Of a stretch of 64,000 bases of DNA, positions 48,501-60,754 are shown in pieces. Each line of letters opens with the position of its first letter. Position 1 is the first letter of the stretch. The DNA is from Leptodactylus fallax. Taxonomy: Eukaryota > Chordata > Amphibia > Anura > Leptodactylidae. Made by a program: the position numbers and the translations under genes. Under the pieces are notes generated by a model that ran no database searches, was not told where the DNA came from, and saw only the letters and a list, made by a program, of their open reading frames with translations. The stretch covers positions 3,983,501 through 4,047,500 of the forward strand of contig CAMRHE010000067.1 of NCBI GenBank assembly GCA_947044405.1. The letters run 5' to 3'.

Positions 48501-49582
48501 TTATTTTATCAAAAGGTGTGATGATTTTATTATTACTCGAAAAATTACAGGATGTGTTATATGCAGGGTAGTATTACAGATGTGGTAACATAGGGTGTTT
48601 CACATGTTTTATTGAAGTGGGCTGTACTTGCCCTGATGGCTTGGTTAGTTGAAGTTGGCACTCCTAATACCTATGCTACAAAGTCAATAAAGGATCCAGT
48701 TTACAGTCTTATTTACTTACTGTTTGGTATGTTTTTATGGACTGTATAATTTAGCTATTTGGGCACTATATTGTACACCTTAATGCAATACTCCAGTGTT
48801 TTTTGTTGTTTTTTTATAAATATGCAAGGTAGTCATCAGCGTAGGTTCATAATCTTTGTATTGCTGATGCTGTCACCCATGTCTAGTACCTGTACCCATG
48901 TCTAGAGCTAGTACACATGTTTATTTCCTGTTTCTGCAAAGCACTGTAGAGTTCATAATACTATCTACCGGTCAGTACCTTACACTGTTAGGATGATGTC
49001 AACAGTGGTCCTGAAATCTACTTGTAAAGCATCAAAAGCTGCTGCTAACACTGGGGTGGTTACGGGGGCATGGTGATCTGACTGTGCTAATGTGGATGGC
49101 GAATTATTGTACTAGTTTCAAATTTCACACTAAAATACAGTATATTATCAGAAAATGTTAGCAAATTTAAGATTTCTTGTTTCTCTTCAGCATATATGAG
49201 TTGAATATGGCTCCTGACCATTATTAAAGTTGAAAGTAGCTCGCATGGTTCAAAAGTTGCATACCCCAGCTTTAAGGGGTAGGATATCAAATGAAGGTTC
49301 TGTACAGGGCACTATGCTTGGGTTTTATGTATGCATTATATACATGATTATAAAGTATATAGATTATGATTCTGTAGATTATGAATTTGCAGATTTGGAC
49401 AACAAATGGGAAGATTCATATACAAAGGTGCAATGGAGGAAGAGGAAATGATTGTAGTAACCAACCAGGTTTTTATTACTTTTTGCAACCAGTGCTGATA
49501 AAAAGAGAAAAGCAGGAGTGGAATAAACTCAGAGAAAAAGTATTACAATCCTTAATGCATAACACTTATCCTTATTTTGCAT
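48501..49582. other. Intergenic stretch without recognisable feature
   Basis: AT-rich sequence between the DPP6 downstream region and the CR1 element. The short frames at 49230-49671 are chance frames reaching into the CR1 3' end. Confidence 0.6.
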
Positions 49583-49611
49583 GTTTGTTTGTTTGTTTGT
49601 TTGTTTGTTTG
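49583..49611. repeat. (GTTT)n tail of the CR1 element
   Basis: Seven GTTT units in a row; on the minus strand this is (CAAA)n immediately after the CR1 3' terminus. Confidence 0.9.
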
Positions 49612-49667
49612 AGTTGGAAGGGACCTCAAGGGCCATCGAGTCCAACCCCCTGCAAAAGCAGGAATTC

Positions 49668-50555
49668 CTAAAACATCCCAGCTATATACCTATCCAGTTT
49701 CCGCTTGAAGATTTCAATTGATGAAGAACTCACCACCTCCCGTGGCAGCCTATTCCACTCTCTCACTACCCTTACTGTTAGAAAGTTTTTCCTAATGTCT
49801 AATCTGAATCTCCTTCCCCTTAGTTTCATCCCATTACTTCTCGTGCTTCCTTCTGCTAATGAGAATAGGGTAGATCCCTCTGCACTGTGACAACCTTTCA
49901 GATATTTAAATACCGCTATTAAGTCTCCCCTTAGCCTTCTCTTCTGCAAACTAAGCAGTCCCAATTCTTTTAGCCTCTCCTCGTAGGACATGGTTTGTAG
50001 ACCTTCCACCATTTTGGTTGCTCTTCTCTGGACCTGCTCCAATGAATCGATGTCTTTCTTAAACTGGGGCGCCCAGAACTGTACACAGTATTCCAGGTGG
50101 GGTCTGACCAGGGCAGAGTACAGCGGAATAATTACCTCTCTTGATCTAGCTACAATGCTCGTCTTGATACATCCTAGAATTTGGTTAGCCTTTTTAGCCA
50201 CCGCACCGCACTGTTGACTCATGTTGAATTTGCGATCTATTATTATGCCCAGATCCTTTTCCCCTGTACTCTCACTTAGTACTATTCCTCCCATACTATA
50301 TATGCTTCTTGCATTTCTGTTACCCAGATGTAGAACTTTGCATTTGTCCCTGTTGAATACCATTTTGTTCACCTCAGCCCATTGTTCCAGTGTGTCTAAG
50401 TCCTTTTGGATGCACTCTCTCTCCTCTCTAGTGTTGGCCATTCCTCCTATCTTTGTATCATCTGCAAATTTTATTAGTTCCCCATTAGCCCCATCATCCA
50501 GATCATTTATAAAAATATTAAAAAGTACTGGGCCCAGGACAGAGCCCTGCGGCAC
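49668..50555 (-). pseudogene. CR1 ORF2, part 2: reverse transcriptase palm to C-terminus
   Basis: Continues the CR1 polyprotein one frame over: PQGSVLGPVLFNIFINDL, the catalytic FADDTKIGG box, then NKMVFNRDKCKVLHLGN, the thumb and the C-terminal part with RPHLEYCVQFWAPQ and KRRLRGDLIAVFKYLKG. It ends at a stop 85 bases before the 3' tail. Apart from the frameshift to part 1, there are no stops over about 295 codons, so the copy is young or slowly decaying. Confidence 0.93.
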
Positions 50556-52645
50556 CCCGCTTTTACTTTCTTCCAGTTTGATGTATAGCCATTTAGAATT
50601 ACTCGTTGTGCCCGATCATTAAGCCAATTGTGAACCCACCTCACTGATATTTTATCAAAGCCATACTTGATCATTTTTTCAATAAGAATGTTATGTGATA
50701 CTTTATCAAAGGCCTTACTAAAGTCAAGATATACTATGTCCACTGCATTCCCCTGGTCCAACCATTCAGTGACTTTATTATAGAAGGAAATAAGATTAGT
50801 CTGGCAAGATTTATTAGGCATAAAGCCGTGCTGGCTTTGATTAATTAAAGCCTTCCCATCCAGGTACCTAATTAAATGTTCTTTAACGATTTGTTCAAAG
50901 ATTTTTCCTACTATCGAGGTCAGACTTACCGGCCTATAATTTCCTGGGTCGTCCCTATTCCCCTTTTTGTAGATGGGGACCACATTTGCCCTTTTCCAAT
51001 CTAGAGGGACCACTCCTGTCTCCCATGACTTATTAAAGATTATTGCAAGGGGTTCTGTTATTTCCTCTGCTAATTCTTTTAAAACTCTAGGGTGTAAATC
51101 ATCCGGTCCTGGGGACTTGGTTTCCTTAATCTTAGCTAAATGTTCTCTTACCAAACCTTCACTTATAATCAGCTTGGAGTCCTCATTCCCCTCATCACTA
51201 TCACCATTAATGTTGATATTTCCATCCATTTCTTGGGAGAAGACGGATACAAAATATGAATTTAGTAACTCCACTTGCTGATCCACCATGTTAACTTTTT
51301 CACCCTTTTCGTTCCTTAGGACTCCAATGGTTTCCTTCACTTTTCTTTTGCTCTTAACATATCCCCAAAAACCTTTTACATTACTCTTAACTTCTTTTGC
51401 AAGCTTCAATTCGTATTCAGCCTTGGCTTTTTTAATGCTTATCTTGCAGAGTCTGCAAACTGCTGTATACTCTCCCTTAGATATAGCTCCCATCTTCCAC
51501 TTGTTGTAAGTTTCCTTTTTCTTTTTTAGTAGGTTATGTAATTTTTTGGTCATCCATCCTGGAGTTTTTAGGTGATTCCCATTTTTCTTGCTTCTAGGTA
51601 TTGTTAGTTCCTGTGCATTAATGATTTCCCTACGGAAAATTTCCCACCCCTCATGTGCATTTTTGTGCTTAAGTAATTTTCGCCATGGAATTCTACTAAC
51701 CCTTACCTTTAGGCCCCTAAAATCTGCCCTACTAAAATTGAGTCTTCTAGTCTTTGTCTTCTCAGGTCTTCTTCTTCTTACAACCCCAAACTCGAGTATA
51801 GCATGATCGCTGAATCCCAATGTCCCTGCTACCCTTAATTCCTTAACCATGTCCTCTTTATTAGTTAAAACTAGGTCCAGAATGGATGTTCCTCTTGTGT
51901 TTTCTTCTACTAACTGGGCAATGAAATTGTCTGCTAGAGAGGATAAAAATTTGATAGAGCTTTTACTCGTAGCTGTGTGAGTTTCCCAATGAATATCTGG
52001 GTAATTAAAGTCTCCCATGATAACAATTTCAAATTTCTTCGAAAGCGTGGTCATTTGCTGTGAAAAAATCTCATCCCTGTCTTCTGTCTGTCCTGGTGGT
52101 CTATAATAAACACCTATTATGATGTCCTTATCATTGTTTTTCCCCTGAATTGTTACCCAATTATTTTCCAATAAGTTATCATTTTGTAAAACTGTGATTT
52201 CCGTGGAAATGTGATCTTTTTTAACATACAATGCAACTCCTCCCCCTCTTTTATTAGTTCTATTTTTTTTGAATAAGTTGTATCCTTCCATCTGTATATT
52301 CCAATCATGCTTATCGTTCCACCAAGTTTCTGTAATACCAATGACATCATATTTTTCCTTCTGTATTATCAGTTCTAATTCTCCCTGTTTATTTCCCAAG
52401 CTTTGCGCATTTGTGTAAAAACATTTCAGATTGCGCTCTGGTACTTCCTTTTTCTTAATTTCCTTCTGAGTATCCTGTCTTAGGTCCTCATTACCACATC
52501 TAGTAACCTTGTTTAGTATATCCTTTAGCTGCATGTTCTTGTCTTTCTTTTTACTTCCCATCCCCTTCTCTTCTAGTTTAATGTGTCCCATTAGATGAAG
52601 GTGAGATAACTGTTGACTGACAAACATCCCTTGCATATGACCCAA
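50507..52645 (-). pseudogene. CR1 ORF2, part 1: endonuclease and first part of reverse transcriptase
   Basis: About 712 codons without a stop. After roughly 75 lysine-rich residues comes an apurinic-type endonuclease: KCFYTNAQSLGNKQ, ITETWW, KRGGGVALYVKK, GVYYRPPGQ, MGDFNYPDIHW and GFSDHAILEF. A linker with VKGFWGYVKSKRKVKETIG follows, then reverse-transcriptase fingers: SPGPDDLHPRVLKEL, NYRPVSLTSIVGKIFE, SQHGFMPNKSCQTNL and YLDFSKAFDKVSH. The frame is lost at an A run near 50561-50564 and the reading ends in unrelated residues. The start codon is uncertain. Confidence 0.93.
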
Positions 52646-52740
52646 CCTAAGCCTTGTTGGTGCAGCCCCCTATGGATGGCACATAATCACCTGTGCATAC
52701 TCACAACATATTATTGCTACTGAAAATGTGATGAGAATGT

Positions 52741-52960
52741 ATTTATTTTGCTTGCTTGTATAGCCACCATATTCTACAGCAGACAGTCGCTGTCCCATAT
52801 AGGGCTCGTAAATTCCCTATCAGTATAGGAATACCCAGAGGACACCCATGGAGAACATACAAACTCCTTGCAGTTTTTGTCCTTGGTCAGATATGAACCT
52901 AGGACTCCAGTACTGCATAATACAGTATGCTGCCCACCAGATCAATACAAGGTATAATGT
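52741..52960. repeat. Interspersed repeat with conserved 3' block (copy 2)
   Basis: Shares TTGCTTGTATAG, GTCGCTGTCCCATATAGGGC and GGAGAACATACAAACTCCTT with 5206-5425. It extends further, into TATGAACCTAGGACTCCAG. Confidence 0.7.
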
Positions 52961-53070
52961 AGAGGAGAGGAAAAGGTTTGATACCTGCACCTGCTTTGAT
53001 ATGCAGTGAATACAAGAGTGGACCAAGATCACAGCCGTAAGTAAAATATTACTGTGATTTTATCCTCATC

Positions 53071-53198
53071 GCCATTAGACACCTAAAAATATTGGGTGGG
53101 AATTTTTATGGAATCTACAGATATCACCTTTAATGCCATTAGACACCTAAAAATATTGGGTGGGAATTTTATGGAATCTACAGATATCACCTTTAATG
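53071..53198. repeat. Tandem duplication of a 64-bp unit
   Basis: GCCATTAGACACCTAAAAAT followed by ATTGGGTGGGAATTT and ATGGAATCTACAGATATCAC occurs twice back to back. The copies differ only by one T in a T run. Confidence 0.92.
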
Positions 53199-53276
53199 TC
53201 TTAGGTAGTAGTCAGACATATGTGACCTCTCATCATCAATTCTTATAATTACCCTCACTATCCAAAATACATGGAA

Positions 53277-53592
53277 GGGAATTCATCAAGACTGACATAT
53301 TATACACCAGTCCTGATGATCCCTGCACAACTGGAAGATTAGTCAGATTCATGACAATACACAGGTCTCCTCATAAATCAGGGGCACCTTCTGCCAGGCC
53401 ATATGTATAACTGAAATGTACACTAGCACATAACTATACTGATTGACCTGCACACAGCACACTCTTGAGCAATGGTTAGATAAGCGTAGAAACAGCACAA
53501 AAATTGTTGCAAGTGTTGCTCAAAAATTTGCAAACGCAAGGCGACATTTATACCATACAAAAGTGGCGTAGGGTCTTAGTGAATCTTCCCAA
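53277..53592. repeat. Foldback repeat with ATTCATCAAGACT ends
   Basis: Left GGGAATTCATCAAGACTGAC and TACACCAG; right AAAGTGGCGTAGGGTCTTAG and TGAATCTTCCC. Similar phrases occur near 25030, 26890 and 53615. Confidence 0.6.
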
Positions 53593-53599
53593 ATATATA

Positions 53600-54983
53600 G
53601 CAAACTAACACATTGGGGGGGATTCATAAAGACCAGAATATTGTAACTGGTTTTTATTTCAACCCTTGTCAGTGAAGGACTCACCTGCACCTTGAAGAAA
53701 TCTACGCCAGCTCATAGCGAAATAAATTTTGGTAATTATTTGCCTCCGACCCTACCTGTAAAAATTTAATGAATTAATCAGGTGTCTGGCTGATACTGCC
53801 TACAGCTTCAGTTTGTTGGGTCTACATCGTACTTTATGGACATTAGAAAATACATTAATTGATAGACTTTTTGGATTTTATGTAACTTTTAAAAAAATTA
53901 TGAAGATATAAAGTATATAGAGGAGCTTTGTATTTTTCGTTAATATTCTCTATTAGTATGGAGATAATGTCATTAGTGTATTTGTTACATTCACACATTA
54001 CTTTTTAATTCCCACTGATATATTTATAATTAGGAGATTGAGCCTCATAATTTGTAGATGACAGATATAACAAAATACATTGAGGGATCAGGGGAACACA
54101 ATGACAGTGAAGTGATATGACAATTCTCAGGCTATACAACACATGACAGGAAGCTTCTCTTTATATCTAGTCCTATGTGTTCACAGATAACTGAGTAGCT
54201 CACTCCATGTGTTTGCAAGAAGAATTCCTTCGGGAGAAAGCAATGCCGTTCTGTCAATAGTCAATGTGTTACAACAAAGGCAACATACATTGAAATGCAA
54301 AATCCACTAATTCCACTAAACAACATGTTATCCTTTAATCTTAATCCGGCTATCACTTTTGAAGGGGCGGACTTGTATTCAGCGTCTTCATGATTACTGG
54401 AAATCTCTTGAGTAATTTTTGAGATGCATTTTTATATTCTGTGTGAATGAAAAGGATACGTTACAATCATTTTGTAAGTTTTACAAAACGATTATCAATG
54501 AGGTTACTACATTTTATGGTAAGAATTCCAAGGATATTACAGAATATTATCAAAACAACATGTTTATGGATTTATTTAGAAATTATAATTGTGTTATAGT
54601 ATTGACACCAGCTCTCCTGAATTGTCTGTTTTTGTAAATACTCTTATTTTTTTGGGAAATATATCAATACATTGTAAACTGTGTCATAAAGTGATGATGG
54701 TTTTCCAGCGAGTCCATCATCACTTAGATCCTCCCGGGTTTTATATGCAAAGAACCCAGGCCCATGACCGAGTCAAAGTTCAATTTCAGCTTTAAAGATC
54801 TTTCAAGAGAGGTCAGAGAAGGGCGGGAGAAGGAATTAGAAGTCAGTTTACAGGATGGATTAGATGAGAAATGGTATTCTACAGCTTGTATTGCAGTGCC
54901 TATACATGCAAGCTGTAGAAGCTAAATAAAGCAAAATTTTTAATTAAACCCAATTACAAAAATTAACCTTAGCTCAAAATACA
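53600..54983. other. Intergenic stretch without gene
   Basis: AT-rich; a partial ATTCATAAAGACCAG repeat at its left end. The 54419-54795 frames have no recognisable motif. Confidence 0.6.
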
Positions 54984-54991
54984 TATAATTC

Positions 54992-55025
<34 letters not shown>

Positions 55026-55029
55026 TAAT
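54984..55029. repeat. (AAT)n microsatellite at L2 3' end
   Basis: About twelve AAT units with one AAC interruption. It abuts the L2-like coding end and is probably the remnant of its tail. Confidence 0.85.
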
Positions 55030-56910
55030 AAGGACATTGTGGATGAGGGTGAAAGGTTTATATTGTATTCTGTATTGAATAGGCAGCCAAGGTAGCGACT
55101 GACACAGACTGGAGGCATCGCTGTAGCGTCTAGACTTATAGATGAGCCTGGCCGCCGTATTCAGAATAGATTGGAGAGGGGAGAGTTTAGTAAGGGGAAG
55201 ATTGATTAATAAGGAGATACAATAGTCAAGTTGAGAGTGAATCAGGGTGACAATAAGGGTCCTTAGTGTTTCCATGGTAACGAAAGGCCGGATTCTGGAG
55301 ATGTTTTTGAGGTGGAGATGACATGACAGTGCGAGTGATTGGATATGGGGTGGGGAGGGGGTGAAGGAAAGGTCTGAGTTAAACATAACCCCGAGGCAGC
55401 GGGCATACTGCCTAGGAGTTATGGTAAGGCCAGAGACTGCAATGGAGATATCAGGGACAGATCTGTTAGATGGTGGAAACAGCAGTAGTTCAGTCTTTCA
55501 GAGATTCAGTTTCACTTAAAGCAAAGACATGAAATTTGAGAATGCAGAGAGACCCCTACAGCATGGGGTAGAGGGGGAGATAGAGCCCGCAAATGATACA
55601 CTGAAAGTGTGGTCTGAGAGATATGAGGAGAACCAAGAGAGCACATTGTCTGTGAGGCCGACATAGCGGAGCATGCTGAGGAGGAATTGGTGGTCAACAG
55701 TGTCAAATGCTGCTGAGAGATCCAGAAGAATAAAACGAGAGAAGTCACCATTAGATTTAGCCGTCAGGAGGTCATTGTAGACTTTTGTAAGGGCTGTTTC
55801 AGTAAAGTGCAGAGTGCAGAAATCAGATTGTAAAGGGTCAAGAAGAGAGTTAGCAGAAATATAGTGGATTAAACGAGAATAGAACAAGTGTTCCAAGATT
55901 TTGGAAGTGGGCGAGGTTAGAGATCAGTCGGTAGTTAGCAGATTAGGATGGGTCAAGGGAGGATTTCTTCAGTAGCGGGTTTATGATGGCATGTTTGAAT
56001 AAGGCGGGAAACATTCCAGAAGAGAGAGGTTAAATATTTTTGTAAGGTATTAGGTGAAAGCAGGCGACAGAGACTGGAGAAGGTGTGAGGAGAAAAGGTC
56101 ACTACTGCAGGTCGTAGGGCAGGAAGCGAGAGGACCCGGGAGACTTCTTCTTCTGTACCTGGTTCAAAAAATGAGAATGAACACAGTGAAATTTGGCAGG
56201 TGAGGGGATCAATGCTGCCTGGGGATCGGGCAATTATCTCCTGATGGATCTTATCAATTTTGTCATGGAAATAAGTGGCCAGGTCCTCTGCACAGAGGTC
56301 TGTGCATGGCACCTGCACCTTGGGAGTAAGTAAGGATTGAAAAGTTTCAAAGTGTCTTTTGGGATTATTGGAGAGACAAAGATGAGAGTGGTGAAGGTGA
56401 GTTGTTTGATGAGGTGCAGGGCAGAGCTATAGGTTTTGAGCATAAACTTAAAGTGGAGAAAATCTTCAAGTGTAAGCAATTTTCTCAACAGACGTTCAAC
56501 ACACCTAGAGCACCGCTGAAGAAAATGTATCTGTGGTGTGTGCCAGGGTTGACACTTCCTGTGTCGAAATTTTCTAGTGGAGGGGGGGAGCTGCCTCATC
56601 CAATGCACTTTTAAGGTTTCATTATAGTGACTGGTGGCCAGATTGGGACAGGAGAGTGAAGAGATGGGGGGCAGTTAGGACTGTAGAGTGACTGAGAGGT
56701 GCTGGGTATTAATAGCAGGTAGATTCCTATATGTATGATGGGAATGTGTGTCCCCTGAAGGAGAGAAAGTACTGATGGTGAGAGACAGAAGGTTATGATC
56801 TAAAACAGAGAAGAGTTAGTAATTTTAGAAACTTTAAGGAGTCGAAGGAAGACAAGATCGATCGTGTTGCCGTCTTTGTGTGGGGGAAGAGGAAAGTTAT
56901 GAGCCAGGTG
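55030..56910 (-). mobile_element. L2-like LINE, minus strand, internally deleted
   Basis: Parts in order on the minus strand are the end of an endonuclease near 56830-56900 (NTIDLVFLR), a linker (56234-56608), reverse transcriptase fingers to palm (55516-55896) and the C-terminal domain (55030-55386). An (AAT)n microsatellite sits at the left end. The catalytic DD box is not found between 55390 and 55516, so the palm has lost sequence. The family is judged as L2 from [13 protein letters not shown] and LDYCISLL-type motifs. Confidence 0.85.
55040..56608 (-). pseudogene. L2-like endonuclease/reverse transcriptase remnants
   Basis: Open segments in several frames. 56234-56608 is the region between endonuclease and RT, 55516-55896 carries [20 protein letters not shown] and [20 protein letters not shown], and 55040-55386 carries ISRIRPFVTMETLRTLIVTL, HSQLDYCISLLINLPL and SLPWLPIQYRI. 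Many frameshifts separate them. Nothing here could be translated into a working enzyme. Confidence 0.85.
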
Positions 56911-58094
56911 GATGGTAGATTACAGCTACATGTAAGGAGAGAAGGAGGGAAAGTCTGATGGCGTGGACCTCAAATGAAGGGAAGGTGAGTGGGGGTACTG
57001 GGGATGACATGAAAAGTGCACTGCAGCGATAGAAGTATTTCTACCCCTCCACCCTGCTTGTTGTCAGGACTAGAAAAATGTAAGAAATATAGACCATCTC
57101 AAAGTCATGAAGTAACACACTGGGAACCATACTAGGTCCAATTTGGTGAGAACTGTGCCATAAATGTAAAGGTGTATTTGTAGAGGTTTGCAGCTGTTTC
57201 ATGTACAATGGTTTTCTTTTCTATCATGTTTCATGTACAATGGAACAATAGATAAGAGGACTTGCAGAACATGTCAGCTGGTTAAATAGCTAGGAGGAAA
57301 TATGGGACATGAGACCACAGTATATTGACTACACTGAGTTCATCTTTACCCAGGATGTAGCTAGATGGACTGAAGTAAACACTGAAGAGACCACAGTGCA
57401 AAAAAAATACACGTCTGATTTTCAGCAAGTTTTTTCAGTTTTATCATATGTATTTTGAAGTGTTTTGGCAATGTTTTTGGCTGCCTCCTATTGATCTATT
57501 TTGCTGATAGAAACACATTTCACAGTATAATTCATCTTATTAAAGAACAATGACCCTGAAGGGATCTGCACATATTCTAACTTTCTATACTGGTTTGTTA
57601 AAACTTTTTTAAAGCAGATAGAATTTAATAGAACAAATGTGTTTCTGTTTTCAACAATCTACTGTAATAGATTCCGGTGAACAGACCCTAGCATCAGGAT
57701 AGTGGCAGTATGCCGCTCAACATGGCCGGCACTGCTTCTTCTTTTGCTTCTCTATCCAGCCCTTATGGAATTGCTACCCAGACACTGGCCCCTGGAGGTC
57801 ACCTGGAGTTCCACTTGTGGAGAAAGGACACACTTGACTTTGCATTGTGGTTCTCCACATTACTAAGGTTGTGATAAAGTGGATCTTCACAGGATCAACA
57901 CACAATGGGATGTAAGCATTACAGTCAGGACAGGGGTTCAATCCTTCCCTGTGAAACCAACTGTTCAAGGTGCATATCTGCACCATCTTACACGGTCAAT
58001 AAGGACTAGCAAAAACATAAAGGAGTTGTCCTCAATTAAAATCAGGACACCTCTTGGTCTTCCCCTATCAATTAGGTAATCCCACACTTTGATG
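56911..58094. other. Intergenic stretch, mostly unassigned
   Basis: The first 150 bases may be more L2 sequence. Near 57385-57690 lies a decayed repeat (CCTCCTATTGATCTATTTT) with no clear borders. No gene seen. Confidence 0.55.
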
Positions 58095-58102
58095 TTCCTG
58101 AT

Positions 58103-58558
58103 TAGAGATGAACGAAGTATTCAAAAATTCGATTCGGCAACTTCGCCGAATTTCTCTATACGATTATATTAGATCCGAATTAAATCGCGGCGAATCGCGT
58201 ACCAAAAATAGCTATTGGCTGCAGAGGGCCAGGGTGGGCAGCAAAATGGCAGAATCCCTTGGATGCCGCGGTCATGTTTGACTGCAGTATCCAAGGTGTT
58301 AAAACCCCCGATCGGTTATGGAGCAGGGTGTTAGTTGTCAGTTACAGCTACCACCCTGCTCCATAACCGATCAGGGATGCCGCGGTCAAACATGCCGTGG
58401 GCGCTCGCGAAGGGGTTAAAGGACCGTGACATCACCATTTTGAACTAAATGCGATTCATTACCACGAAGCGTGAGGAAATTCGGATTCGATGCGAATTGA
58501 ATATTTCCTGAAATTCGGATCGAATTCCACTTCATCAGCTTTGATTCGCTCATCTCTA
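58103..58558. mobile_element. hAT-type foldback element with 8-bp target duplication
   Basis: Terminal inverted repeat TAGAGATGAACGAA on the left and its match TTCGCTCATCTCTA on the right. The flanks TTCCTGAT (58095-58102) and CTCCTGAT (58559-58566) agree in seven of eight bases, as expected for hAT insertion. The inside is itself palindromic: GATCGGTTATGGAGCAGGGT near 58310 pairs with its complement near 58352-58372. No coding capacity; non-autonomous. The 456-bp length and the ends fit a widely spread frog repeat. Confidence 0.87.
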
Positions 58559-58566
58559 CTCCTGAT

Positions 58567-60321
58567 GAACCCTGTTAATCACCTGCTTTAAGGGAGAAAC
58601 GTGTTGAGCAGTTTTGATACTATGAGCCCGGTTAGCTCTATGGTTGTGGGGACGGATAAAATTGCCATTGATCCATCTTAATGGTGATATTTATTTATCT
58701 TGGCCTTGTGAATTCTTTCTCTTTCCCCTAACAAATTAAGGGGTAATGAGAACATAGTATCTCACTACTGTAAGAGGCTGTCCTCTTGTGGGCATATCCT
58801 CTGAGAGTATAGATTTATTTTATATCCCTATGCTAGGAGAGAGTCAGTCGGCTGATACACATTACACCTGTGGTTTACCTGTGTGAATGTTCCTTGTTGC
58901 ATATTTGAACCATGGTGGTATTTAGGTGGGTTGCGCATCATTTTGCCAGGATGGAATTTACCTTCCTAGATCCTCAGTGATTTTATATGAGGTAATATTG
59001 GGATAGACCTGAGTAAGTGCAAATGATTTGCAAATTTACCATCTGTGTTTTAGTATCGTATGGACAATCTATCAGATTTTAATCATCCATATCTACACTG
59101 AGAGGTGATGACCGCCTAGTGTAGAATGATATCCACATATGTACATGAGGGAAGTGATTTACCAGTGCAGATATTGGGTCAATGACTCTAACCCCATTCA
59201 TCTACAAGTCTATCGCGACGCAATGTGTTCTTGGATTATAAGATGACCCATGGGATGATTTATGGACTAATGATGGGGCCACATTTGACCTGCTCTAGGA
59301 CTCACTAGGATTGGTTCGACTGATAAACCCCTGACATTTTTTATTCCATGTTAGTAGACGTTCTACTGTGTTTGTTTTAACCAATTTAATAAAAGTTAAG
59401 TTTTATTATCATTATTTTTTTTTCTTGTGGATAGACCAACTTATGCTGTGATTTTATTCAGATGAGTTCGGACCAGTGGCATACACACCATAAACTATTA
59501 ATGAGCAGGTGGTAGGATGAGACCTGGCAATGGACCACCTGCACCTGCCACTAGGTGGAGCTCACTGCATATAGAAATATACAGCTCTCATTAACTTCAA
59601 AGCAAAATGTGTAAATACTATACATATATGATTAATATTTGTTGAAGCTCACTGTGGGGAATGGGGTCCATTGTGAGTATAGTATACATCCCTGTTTTTT
59701 TTAGCAAAAACTTTGGAATGTGTCAGGATAAGAATAATGTAAGTAAGTAACTTCCATAACTGTGAGGGGGTCTCCTATCAAACTTTACCTGGCTCACTTA
59801 CGACACTTATGACAAACTCATGGTACTCATGATAAAGTTTTCAGGCATGCAAGATTTCCCTCTAGTGGACTAAGTGCAGAACTGTTATACTAGTAGGTCT
59901 AACCCATTGTTAAATAGGTCTGTATATTATGTCAAAAAGCTTTGTTAGATTTTATAAATTCAGCATGAAACAAAGGCAACAAAATAGAAAATAAATATTG
60001 TAAAATAAAGCAGTGAGATTGCTTAGTAGGTAGGACTGGGGTAAATGTGATTGAAAAACTTAAAATAGTTAACCTTTGAAATCCCTCACTACTTCAGTGC
60101 TGATGCTCTGGTGGTCCCTGGTGGCATTGGTTTACTTGTCCTGTAATGATGGGATCATGTATATCCATGTGAGCTCTGCAGAAAATCAATGGCCTCTGCG
60201 GTAGATGCATCATGTACAGCACAAGACCACTGAGGCCAGTGAATGGGTTGATTATGGTTTGACCAAGCCAGGTAGTAAAAGATAGGATGTTATTTACATA
60301 TACAATTCTAAGCCAAGGCTT
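58567..60321. other. Intergenic stretch without recognisable gene
   Basis: Starts with a GAGAAACGTGTTGAGCAG phrase known from frog interspersed repeats, then unassigned sequence. No supported frame. Confidence 0.55.
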
Positions 60322-60725
60322 ATGGTGCGTTGACACTGCCATTGTTAATGTCCGTTGCTCTCATCCATCAACAGACTTTAAATGACAGATTCAGACAGAG
60401 CACCCTATGTCCGGTATCCATCTGCATTCACTGCAATGTAAAAAAACACAATCTAAGCTTTCTTCTGCCATGCCATTCTGCCGTTTTTTTTACTTTTCTG
60501 ATGAACAAAAAAGTATTGCATGCAAGACTTTTTCTTCTGTTACAAAAATAAACAAACATGATAAAAGAAAGTATCCGTCATGTTGTTTACATTACAGTCA
60601 ATGGGAATGGATACAGATGGAGGGGGCCCTGTCTGTGTTTGTTACTCTGCTAAAGTTAATGTCCATTGCTGTCATCCTATGATGGATGACAGTAACGGAC
60701 ATCAACAACGGTAGTGTGAACCCAT
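60322..60725. mobile_element. Foldback element next to Tc1 copy 2
   Basis: Left GTGCGTTGACACTGCCATTG with TTAATGTCCGTTGCT; right AGTAACGGACATCAACAACG and GTAGTGTGAACCC. It ends about 30 bases before Tc1 copy 2. Confidence 0.75.
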
Positions 60726-60754
60726 ATATCACTTGCTGTCAGTTTTATAAAATA

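Larger units (their letters stand above)
49583..52645 (-). mobile_element. CR1-type LINE, nearly complete coding region
   Basis: A non-LTR retrotransposon in minus orientation. Its 3' end is marked by the CR1-typical terminal block (reading on the + strand GTTGGAAGGGACCTCAAG ... GTCCAACCCCC) followed by a (CAAA)n tail, seen as GTTT repeats at 49583-49611. The coding region starts near 52645 and spans almost 3 kb. Nothing beyond 52.65 kb looks like CR1, so the 5' end is probably truncated, as is usual for LINEs. Confidence 0.93.

Noticed and set aside
49705..51806. Several + strand frames of 60-133 residues
   Set aside because: Antisense shadows of the CR1 reading frame on the minus strand.
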